Of a DNA stretch of 64,000 nucleotides, positions 36,895 through 46,624 are shown in pieces. The notes under the pieces were generated by a model. It saw nothing but the letters and a program-made list of their open reading frames with translations, made no database searches and had not been told where the DNA came from. The first letter of the stretch is position 1, and each line of letters begins with the position of its first letter. A program made the translations under genes and the position numbers. The stretch is from Leucocoprinus leucothites (Eukaryota > Basidiomycota > Agaricomycetes > Agaricales > Agaricaceae), in assembly GCA_013368445.1 (NCBI GenBank), contig JAACJO010000002.1, positions 2,294,001 to 2,358,000 of the forward strand. The letters run 5' to 3'.

Positions 36895-37030
36895 ATCCGG
36901 AAGGTGTTCTGGGGGGTAGGGATGAAGTGAAGGGTAAGGCGGCATTTGCGTTTGGAGACAATTATCCTCTGCTTCAGAAGTTCAAGAAGAAGTATGATCC
37001 CAAGAATGTATTCAACCGTTGGTTTGCAAT
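36895..37030 (+). pseudogene. Copy of oxidase last exon
   Basis: The fragment reads PEGVLGGRDEVKGKAAFAF and then FKKKYDPKNVFNRWFAI, the BBE C-terminal motif, in one open frame. The normal stop is lost: the functional copy ends at 33075, while here the frame runs on into unrelated sequence. No upstream exons exist, so it is a gene fragment made by the duplication. Confidence 0.85.
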
Positions 37031-37715
37031 TATTCCTGCCTGGAGTTTATGTGGTTTTATGCAGAATGTATACATGGCTGAGCAACTATCAAATACTACC
37101 TTTTACGAATGTTTGACTGGTTTAAAATCCTACAATGATATGAGTCTCCTCGGATTCCGAAAAGCGGTCCTCTCCCTGTATCATGCAGTTACTCAAGGAA
37201 AGGTCCTGGGTCGTCGAGCGAATAACCTGGTGTTTTCCTGCGTTCGAAATCGATTCAAATCACATTTACCACTCATTCAGCCCAGTCACCAGAAAATTGG
37301 AAATGCCTGTTGTAAACCAAACCATGTGGCCAAGTGCCGCAGTATATGATACAAGTAATTTAGTGGCGCTAGGCTATTCAAAGGAATACTCGAGCAATAG
37401 AAGTACAAACACGGAAGCTCCCAAGCCTGATACATGTGCTGCGGCCTGGGGGGTGAGAGGATTGATCTACCCAACTCAACAATAACATGACACAGAATGT
37501 CAGTAAGAGTCAAGTACCTACTCCAACTCTCTAATCAGAACTCTCCAATTCTCGACGTTCAACGATCAGAGCGAAACGGTGCATCACGGTATAAATAGTA
37601 TGCAGAATCCCACCACATACCTCATCGAAGACTTTTCGACTTTCAGTCATAACAGAGGCGAGACGGCAGTTAGAAGTATCAGGTTTGAAAGCAGTGGAGC
37701 TGCTTGCTATGGCAG

Positions 37716-39254
37716 TCATGGTTGTGAGTGCGAACGCGGTCGGTAAGTATTGAGTCGAATTCGCGCGACACCAATAGCTAATCGTGGCGTGATTCCCGAG
37801 GCGATGCACGAGTACGAATCATGGGTACCTGTACTGAACCCTGGTGGCCGTTGAATCGGGCTTGGTATTCCACCCAACTCGATTGACTTCGCAAAAGACG
37901 GCTCTATACCATTGAGTGCTTTCCGGAATCTCCGACGCGCGTTCAAGCTGCACGATAAAGTAACCATTAGATAGTCAAGGAAAGGTAAATATCTCAATGG
38001 TGACTGACTTCATGAGGACGGCATTGGCATAGGTCACTCCAGACGAAAACTGTAGACCCTGAATGGGATTAGTAAAGTTATCTGTGTGAAATATTATGAG
38101 TTCCTCACGATGTACACGAAGGTTTGAGGATCGATAGTAAACTAGAAATTCAAAGTAAGATTAGTTCAACTGGGTACATATCAAGAGTGCATACCGCAAT
38201 TAAGCATGCAACAGTGAGAAGACTGGATCCCAGACTAAGAGTCATGTTTTGTGAGACAAGCAAAGCGCTCCTCACCTTGTGAGGGCACTAGTAGCAACCG
38301 TGTAGCGGATGATTTGGGCGACAAGCGTACCCGTGACCCTACCATTAAGGATTGTTTGATGATGAGCAGAAGTATCATTTCATCGCACCGACGAATGGCT
38401 CACTTCATATGGCGAGTTTCCTTGCTTCGCTTGCGCACATAATAGCACAAGAGAAGGGCAATTAGAATGTCGGCTTTATATTTGAGATCGTTACACCCTG
38501 CACGTCGATTTCCACGTGAAATAGGATTTAACCACTTACTAAAGGTCCCCACAGTCATCATCAATTTCATCCCTAGTGGAAATCTCCACCCAAGTAAATA
38601 AAATATTGACGTTACGGAAAAGAGGCCAAAAGTGCCTAGGCTGCACACAGCGACTGGTCCAACGATCCAGAGATTTCTTTCACTGAAGATCCATACTCTA
38701 GAAGCCTCGTGAGTATAGTTTAACTTCACGACCTCTGGAAGTGCTTACCGATATAAGAGAAACAGTTGAGCAAACATGGTTAAAAGGCCAATCAGAAACA
38801 TATGGATACCGCGCGGTGATATCATGCGGAAAACCCCCCGTAAGTCACCCCAAGTGGTGATCAAGTGGTAATAAACGAAGTATACAATCATTGTAAGGTC
38901 AATCAAGTTGAGTATCCTATTCAAATGGCATCAGCACTCGGCACTATTCACAACAACCCAAGAACGGTACAGACCACACCACGGCGACAAATACTTTAGT
39001 TGCTTGTGGGTCCTCTGGAAAATCCTGATAATATTGATATACTTGGATAGTAAGGACGCCATGAAAGCTGTAGGCTTATTCTCGTAAAGGCTCTTCTATA
39101 TAATAAATTTCACTGACAACGCGGTGAATAATGCTGCAGTGAGGGGATAATGAGCAAATTATATTAAATAGGCAAATGCAACCTTTTCACCTCCTATGAG
39201 CAATGGTCCGTATGTTGTCGAAATGTTGATGGCACGAAAGTGTGGCGGAGCCAT
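37716..39254 (-). CDS. DUF6534-type multi-pass membrane protein, copy B
   Basis: Paralogous to the gene at 34135-35658. It starts MAPPHFRAINISTTYGPLLI at 39254, with the first donor after 39166 as in copy A. Later parts: WIFSERNLWIVGPVAVCSLG (about 38610-38700), KADILIALLLCYYVRKR (about 38430-38480), and the end with LNARRRFRKALNGIEPSF and SIELGGIPS. The fourth intron uses a normal GT donor (gtaagc at 38750) where copy A has GC. A codon in the third exon reads as a stop or change (tatatag near 39097 on the minus strand lies in a predicted intron). Some middle junctions are unsolved, so it may be a working gene or an early pseudogene. Confidence 0.55.
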
Positions 39255-39559
39255 GGGCGATGGGGGGAAATGTCCTAGCAAGTGACACCCAGTGTAGGGA
39301 TATATACTGTCAGTTTCTCGTTCCCGATGAATTCAAAGTCTAAGGGTCAAATTTAGCTCAAGCACGTACGTCCTGTCATGTGCCGGCATTTTATCCCAGG
39401 CCAAGTCTCAAATTGGAAGAGAATCGACTACAACAAGATAACCGTGCCCGGGTATGCCGCCAACGCAAGTGGAGGGCGACATTCAAAGCTCACACCCTGG
39501 TAACAGCCCACCTCACTTGCGACAGAGTATTTAAGTAGAGAATCATCCCGCCAGTGACA

Positions 39560-40530
39560 ATTCTGCGAGAAGGTTTCCGATCAGGGTCGATGACGGCATG
39601 GTAAACCCTTCCCTGCTTTGTATAACCAAATACGCTTAGTACTTACACCTCGTCCATAGCCGTGTCCTTCAAGTTTACAGAGGGAGCGACTACTCGACAG
39701 TCTTTGGATATGATTGGTCGTAAGTGATGTACAACGCTCTCTGCGGCTTTATTGAAAGAGGGTACAGTCAACCATCCTACATGGACATGAAATGAGAGTC
39801 TTGCTCTTCTGTAACCATGGACATGAGGTGGGAGTACATAGGACTTATGTTTGTCGGGTCTCAAAAATAGATATGGTGGCGGCATGCCGTTACAGAAGCT
39901 CCGAGTCTCTTCCCCGTCGTAAGGTTTTCGAGCTCGGGTGCAGAAGCTGATGGGTGTGGTGCGAAAGTGTTGACAGTCGCAACGCACAGAAGGAGAACTC
40001 AAAAACCCGATAACTCGATAGGAGTAAATCCCAATATTCAAGAGTCCGAAGGTATCTAATAGGGGAGTCACTGCTTATATATGAGGTACCCCCGTCAGCT
40101 TAGCTAAGGACGGCGAAGACAAACATAGGATAACATATTATTTATTTACATATTGCAAAAGGTGACTAGGTCACGAAACGGTTACAACGGGGGCTCGGCA
40201 TCAAGTAATACATCATTGCGGATATCACCCCCACGTCGATTTCCTTAATCCTGGGCCTCCGAAGGGGATTAGACTTGAGACCGAAGCCAGGGCGCTTGGA
40301 TATCCATACCGAGGAGTTGAGTTCGAAACAACCGGGATTCTTTACAGCAGTCGCAAATTTCGCAGATGTCCTATCGGAGCTAACTCGGATGCGACGTGAT
40401 GCGTTCAACTTAGCCTCTGGGCATTACATGGAGTTCAATTGCAGCGGAGGACAAATGTCGTACAGTTGAGGGACCTTGGCGGCAGAGGACCCGACAGGAG
40501 GTCTGAATGAGGAAATCTTGATTTTGAAAA
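39560..40530 (-). other. Unassigned conserved block of unit B
   Basis: Counterpart of 35930-36720. The short minus-strand frames shared with unit A are interrupted here by several stops and by the insertion at 39955-40186, so any gene in this unit is broken. Confidence 0.35.
39955..40186. mobile_element. Probable solo LTR (232 bp)
   Basis: Absent from the matching place in unit A (near 36374-36383), where the sequence reads straight through. The insert begins TGTGGTG and ends GGTTACA (TGT...ACA ends) and is flanked by ATGGG (39950-39954) and ACGGG (40187-40191), a five-base target duplication with one mismatch. It carries a TATA-like tatatatg near 40077 and an AT-rich tattatttatttaca near 40135. 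These are LTR retrotransposon features. No internal coding region remains. Confidence 0.68.
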
Positions 40531-41037
40531 TGTGACCATAGGGAAAGTAATAAGCTTTCAACTTTCCCCACGACCAAAAAAGCACTCACAGAAAGAGGCG
40601 CCTAGCGGCTGTTCTGTGCATTTTGTCCATCTCAAGCCTTATAATATGCCCACATGTGAGTCATCCTGCTCTTGCTCTTCCATAACTAGAGAGAGTATGC
40701 CATGGGTGACCGACTACTTGCCTGGTCTCCGAGCAGGACAGGGACGGTGAAAATGGGGAATCATTATAGTGCCCCTTCTCGGCCTCGCGCAACCTGATTT
40801 TGAGCTCGCATCCTTGATATATATATAGCATACATATCAGGGGAAAAGATAAAAAAACGCTGATGCCATTACTGTGCTCGTTAAAAGATATACATAAGTA
40901 AAAAAAATATTATCTAGAGTTAAATGGCGATATATATGCAGTAAAATATATATCGATGAGACGATTGAAAATGCAAGATGAAACCCCAAGCAAAAATTAT
41001 GCAATGAATCAGAATGTGACGACAACGAACATGAGCG

Positions 41038-43859
41038 TTAGAGGGTAGGATGTCTGAACGTCCCTCGCTCCAACTCCGTCCAGGTTCTACAAATCTCGTA
41101 AATTAGATCTTGATTGACATACAGAGTTGAACTCACATATCCGAGAAAATGGTATGCGCTTTCATCTTGGATACGGTCAGACGATCACGGGGGTGCGGAG
41201 CAAGAACCTAAAACAGTGTCTGTAACTGAGAACGTCCCACTGTAACAGAAGCCCACCTTCGTGAGGAAATCCATCTCAACCTCATCAAGGATGCCAAGAG
41301 GGTCAAGTTGGAGTTCCGTCAAGTCATAACATTTTTCTATTGAACAGTGATAGTAAGGGTGCTAAATTTTGGAGAAAGTATCAGCCTCAGTCATACAGTA
41401 TACATTGACCAAGACTTACGTCCGACGTAAGCATAGCATGCAACATAATCCCCATGGCGTAATAATCCATACCAAACGAAGAACGCTCAACTCCATACAC
41501 TTCCGGAGGACAGTACCCCGGAGTCCCACATTTGCCTTCAACGATGTGAGGGTTACGACTGTCAGCATGAAGGGGCGGAAAGTTGTCCCCTTTTGTAGAC
41601 TTCAAGAGGTGAAAAACGTCGAACGTCGGCGGGACAATTTCGTGATCGAACGTTACGGCGAGACCGAAGTCGATGATCTTGATGCAGCCGTTGTGAAGCA
41701 TAACGTTCTCAAACTTAATGTCACGGTGGACTACTCCGCGAGTGTGCAAGTCGTGGATTCCAAGAAGCTGGATCATGTCCGTAGTAAGACTAGTTGCAAG
41801 AGGACAAGAGTCAACTCACTAGTTGGGCGGTATAGTAAATAGCTTCCCGCACAAGCATACAGCCACCAGATCTTTTCCATAAGTCAAATAAATCGCCACC
41901 GGCGCACCAATCCTAGGTCGGTCTTAGCTTGAAGTGAGTTTACGTGGGTTTCAATTGCAAACTTACCATTACCAATAAAAGGTCCGCCTCGTTTCTTTCC
42001 GCATGAAACAGTTCCACGGTCCATTGAGACCCTCGTACGCGCTTCATCGCTCTGACCTCATCCCCCACCATCTCTTCATTTTCAGGGGTACGCGTGATCA
42101 GTTTCACTGCGTAGGCATTACCTTGATGGTCGGCACCTTCCCAGACGACCCCGAAACCACCATAAGCAACCGGTTCTAGATCGGGAACGAAAATATTCCG
42201 AAGAAATGGACCTTCTCTATTGAACTCGCGCAAGGGATCAATTAGTTCATCATCGTCCGAAACGGAAACATGAATATCGATGGCGCTTTGAATTTTCTCG
42301 TAGATATCTTCTTGTTGATGGGAGAAATTGTCGAGATTCGGGCTTAATGTTTTAGGAAATTTAGGTGAGGTAGACTCTGAAGAAGCATATGAAGACCCTG
42401 ACGAAGGATCTGGGGAAGTAGTATTGGACGATGAATCCGAGCCAAGAGAGCGTGATCGTTTTTCTCGTGGTGAATTGAGAAGAATTGCAGCCTCATTCAG
42501 CTTGCAAATGACGGTGAGTCCCCAATCTTCGACATCTAACCAGGGCTCTCGCATATCCATCTCATTGGTTACCCAGCAGATTTCCTCGTCTGAGCGTATG
42601 ACTGACAGATAGTACCCGAGTGATTGACGGCTGACAAGTTCCCCAGCGAGCCTGATAGTGCCACTAGCTGGCACTTCTGCTTCCGTTTCTGCTTCCAAGA
42701 CCACTGATTCGTCCTTCGTTGAAACAGTAGCGTTGAGAGTGTTAAGCGGGGGGAGTGGGACTGCCATGAGTCCGCGGATTCGAGGGGCCGTGATGAACCT
42801 AGGAGCAAGAGATCCTATGATCCATTGCATAGGTGTTAGAATATGCCTTTGTAAGAGGAGCCTGTCAACCGAGAGGCAGTCATAGGATGCTGTAATGAGC
42901 CGTTGGGTTAGCAATCCTTCAATCAAGGGTTGAGGAGGAGGAACTACGAGGTGTCTCTGAGGTGATGGACCTTCAATCGGAAGTCGGGCAGGCGATGCTA
43001 TGACGAGTAACTGTATCGGCGGTGCTTTAATCAGCAGCCGAGCAAGAGGTGCTGTAAGTAGTCTTTGGATCGGTGGTCCTTTAATCAATAACCGAACTGG
43101 CGGGCCGGTGACCAACTTTCGGAACGGGGCATCCTTGGTGAGGAGTAGGGTGGGCGATTCTGCGGTTAACAGGCGGGTGGGACTCGGAGGTGCTCCTAGT
43201 TTCGTTGGAGTGGAAGGTCTTTCGATGAGCAAGCGGGTAGGGCCTTTGATGAGAAGTTGGGTGGGTGTTCCTTCAATCAGCATTTGAGCGGGGGGTACTT
43301 CAGTCATCTTGCGAATTACGTTAGTGTCAGCATTTCCTGCTATTTCCCATTGTTGAAGCAACACCCAGACGATGTCAAGAATAGCCAGAGCAATAATCCC
43401 AAAGAGGTCATCAAGGAACCTCAATATCTTGACAGAATAGACTTGAAGGAAACTCGAAAAAACGCTGAAGATGCGGATGGCACATGCTTGAAAAATGCTG
43501 ACGAAGATACCAAAGTTCTCAATGAAACGTGTCTTGAGAGTAAGGCCACGTTGCTGGGGGAGATTGATGATGATCCGGGTGAAGGTGAGAGTTGATGCAC
43601 AGAGGAAGGGCGTATTGTTCTCGACAGCGTTGACGATATAGATCGCGAGGGCGGGGCCAGCTGAATGGAGCCGTGTACCGATGGACCGACCAGCTGCAGA
43701 GGCCGAGACGAGGAAGGGAAAGATAATGACGAAATAGAACCTGACAATGCAATCCAGAATTCTGTCCGGGAAGAGGTCCACAACGGGCACGGCGAACAGG
43801 CACAGGATGAAGAAGTAATAGAGATAGGTCATGATGTCAATGCTGAGGAGAATCGACAT
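41038..43859 (-). CDS. Membrane-tethered serine/threonine protein kinase 2 with repeat linker
   Basis: Exons 43859-41967, 41912-41820, 41767-41420, 41361-41257, 41207-41137 and 41086-41038 give 852 aa. Residues 1-180 contain several transmembrane-like segments (MTYLYYFFILCLFAVPVVDL, FYFVIIFPFLVSASA, FGIIALAILDIVWVLL). Residues about 185-370 are an irregular Pro/Leu repeat. An acidic Ser-rich linker follows, then the kinase domain from about 555: Gly-loop YGGFGVVWEG, AYAVKLITR, HRDIKFEN, IIDFGLA and GTPGYCPPEV, so all catalytic residues are present. Exons of 105 and 71 nt match kinase 1 exactly. The frame is open to 44174, but the first ATG in frame is at 43859 and a stop precedes the open part, so an upstream exon is possible. 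Substrate unknown. Confidence 0.8.
42745..43307 (-). repeat. Degenerate Pro/Leu coding repeat in kinase 2
   Basis: About a dozen imperfect units of 11-14 residues, with a core like PPxRLLIxGPP (examples: PVRLLIKGPPIQRLL, LARLLIKAPPIQLLV, PTRLLIERPSTP). At DNA level the units share words such as tcaatc and gggtgg but have diverged strongly. Kinase 1 has no such block. Confidence 0.8.
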
Positions 43860-44174
43860 TGTAACCGGAGCAGATAAACGAGTTTCTGTAAAGCGTACAC
43901 GATGAATAGTAGAGCGTACGGTGTAAGAATGTAGGGAGCTGGATATTCGACCGATCGACACTGGAATAGTGTTCGCAAAAATGCCCGTCAGCCACCAGCT
44001 GTAGATCCAGTCGCGAATGCGATGAGAAAATCTAACCACAGCTGCAGTAGGGAGGCTTAGAGCATTCGTGTATATGAAAATGGTACTTCTAGCTGGCAGT
44101 GGGAATCCCTGGCTGGGGTCATCTGTCAGTGGTTCGGAGGGGAGTTGAAAACGAGGGTTTATGTAGGATCTCAC

Positions 44175-45530
44175 AACACAGTATCATGACGCTTAACGTC
44201 CAATCCTTAACAGACTCTTAGTATCGCGACCTTCGAGGGGGGTTCAACGGAGTAGTGAAGTCGGGATCCAGGAAAGACTCCAACACCTGAAATCAGCAGA
44301 CGTTTAATGGAAACAGTGAAACAAACACGCTCAGAATCCACCTCAAAGTCGAACCGTATATCATGGTTTCTTATCTAACAGCTTGAGCGAATCTAGTGAA
44401 CCTTGTAAAGGGATTCGTGGGTTAAGTAATACAACCCGAGACTCACATTTGTGCGTATGTTGAGAAAGCTAAGCCACTTGAACCAGCCTGTCGGAGCCAG
44501 CGTAGGCGCAAAACAGCTTGAGGAACAGTATCCAGTGCAGATGCGTAATGGAGAGGAATTCAAGAGCACCCATTAAGTAGTCTGTCCTCGTGGGCAGAAA
44601 TTCAATCGAGACCAGAGCATTGGGTGTACGGGGAGATTATTTATACGCAAGTTTGCAGAAGGAACTTTCGGTCATCGTTGAATACTGGGGGATTCGGTGC
44701 GCAGTCGTGAATAAATGTACGAACACGGAGTGCAAGGGTCAATCGCGGTCAGGTGACAAGGGTAGCTGGTAAAGCAGCGAGAAACCACTGGGTTCTGGTG
44801 TACTTTGCAGTGGTATAGAGTATACCGGCCGCTCGGATGTAGTTAGTAGCACACGTGGTGTACAATGAGAACTTGGTCCGTTGAGATAATAGCACCCGGT
44901 GAAAGAGGTCGTGGAAATGAGTCGGACCCTGCCTGGTGTGGCAGGCCTTGATTAAGCGCTCATATATTAGCAGCCGAATACCGACAATTCTAATGGCGAA
45001 TATTCTACTCCCAGTCGCATTTCTACATGTTATAATTATAAGTGGAGGATGGATCTGGAGAGACCCCGTTGAGCAAGGTGACTCAAGCATACATAACGTA
45101 TAACTATTACTCGAATTTTTAGAACAACTGCCTCTACATAGTACGGACGCGAGCACTATTACGGACGAACAGCGTTCGTTGAGTGCAGAGTGCTGTGGTT
45201 CGCTGCTAGACTTTGCCGCGGGTAGTTTGGGCGTTGAATCCAATAAGGAGGCCTTACTGGAGTAAAGGAGTGTAACCTCCCGACTTGTTATGTGCAGCGA
45301 GTGTGCCATTCACTTGATGGCCAGGGGTCTGTGATGATGACTGGGGGGTGATGACTGGGGGGTGAATTGTTGTTGCTGTCAATCATCAAAGCAGAGGAAG
45401 AAGGCCTGAGGTTGGAAACGACGGGTCGGAGTCTGGGAGATGCAATAAGGTGGTCGTAGTACGCTGTCGTTTCGCGTCGAACCAAGGTACGCTGAAGAAT
45501 TGTTGGGGGCAACTGAGGCATGCGCATTAA
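44175..45530. other. Intergenic region with one weak frame
   Basis: Upstream of kinase 2 and downstream of the Tpt1-like gene. A minus-strand frame at 44749-45309 is long (186 codons) but Ser/Thr/Arg-rich, without a known motif or intron support. A short tandem duplication (gatgactggggggt) lies at 45334-45362. No gene is claimed. Confidence 0.4.
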
Positions 45531-46516
45531 TCACGCTTTGGCCGCGTCCTTCTCCTTTTCTCCTTTCTCCTCCTCCTTTACGCGGAACACCATCCTTCTC
45601 TTAACGGCAGTCACAAATACATGATTAAACACCTCCATTGGTACCCTCCGATCCCCACCCAAACCCGTAGTCAAAACCTGACCACGTCTATTTCTGAAAA
45701 ACTTGATACCGAGATCCATAGCTTCTTTGACGTTGATACCAATGTGTAGTTGAACCAGTTTGCCTTCTGGGGTGTTGTTTTTTGCGGGGTAGGAGGTGAA
45801 GTATTGTGGGATGAGAGTGGCGAGGTTTTGTGCAAAGTAGGTGAAGTTTGGGTTGCGTAGGCGTGGTGTGTGCAGGTTTGGGATGGAAGGGATGATGCCA
45901 TTGTGCTTTTCTATTTGAGAACGTCAGAAAGAGTGAGGCGAGAGTGAGAATTACTGAACGTACCGATGAGAGGCCAGTTCTCGGGTGTGGTGGCGAAGAC
46001 GAGAGAACGATTTTGGTTGGCGCGCATGATTCGGTTGGTCCCAATATCCACGCCCTAGAGAGGGAAAAGGCGTTGGTACAACCACAGGTGTATACAACGC
46101 GACAAAGACTCACCGGGATAGAATGTCCATGCTTTGCGCGGATAAACCATCTCCTGTGCCATCCTTCCATCCCCTCGACACGCTCAGCCTCATTTATGGT
46201 CTCAAACCTCCGCAAATGGTCATTCTGGACCCATTCAAGCATCATGTCAGGGTCCGCAGGTGGAACGACGCCACTGGTATTCTACATGTAATGTAAGAAC
46301 CATTACCTTCAAGTTAGAACAGTAACTCACCAAGTCCGAAAGTCGCACATAAGCATCCGGCCTCAAGTTTGCCGTATGCCTCAAGTACTTTGCCGCGGCC
46401 AGACCCCAGTAAGCCTCTTCATCGGACGGAAACGGCTTCCATGCATGCTTGAGATACTTGAGATATGTTTTTGTCGGCCTGATGCGGATGACAGGGCGCA
46501 CCGCTGGCCTGGGCAT
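45531..46516 (-). CDS. Tpt1/KptA-like RNA 2'-phosphotransferase
   Basis: Exons 46516-46331, 46281-46114, 46054-45964 and 45910-45531 give 274 aa. Seen: an N-terminal KYLRHTANLRPDAYVRLSDL, which fits the Tpt1 start (LRH with catalytic Arg-His, then a winged-helix Gly/Val segment); WFIRAKHGHSIP, which fits the second catalytic Arg motif (RANQGHS); and a C-terminal QLHIGINVKEAMDLGIKFFR followed by GQVLTTG, typical of the NAD-binding lobe. Tpt1 removes the 2'-phosphate left at tRNA splice junctions using NAD. The middle motif expected between these (HGT and HxHL) is not recognisable; instead there is MRANQNRSLVFATTPENWPLI. So activity is uncertain. Head to head with the RhoGAP gene, start codons 108 bp apart. 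Confidence 0.65.
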
Positions 46517-46624
46517 GCAGGAGAAGCCAGAAGAGGGATGAAAGGAGAGAAAGAAGGAAGAGAGCACGTGACGTGGGGATATGAGGATGGAAGGGTTGGG
46601 CTTTGAAGCTGCGTTACCAGTGCC

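Larger units (their letters stand above)
36879..40675. repeat. Tandem duplication, unit B
   Basis: Direct copy of 32905-36878. It begins inside the last intron of the oxidase copy (ggttgattag then atccggaagg) and ends about 40675, where similarity to the unit A end (tgagtcatcctg against tgagttatcctg) stops. It carries an extra 232-bp insertion at 39955-40186. Confidence 0.85.

Noticed and set aside
44749..45309. 186-codon minus-strand frame upstream of kinase 2
   Set aside because: Ser/Thr/Arg-rich with no domain or conserved words; no partner exons. Kept only as a note.
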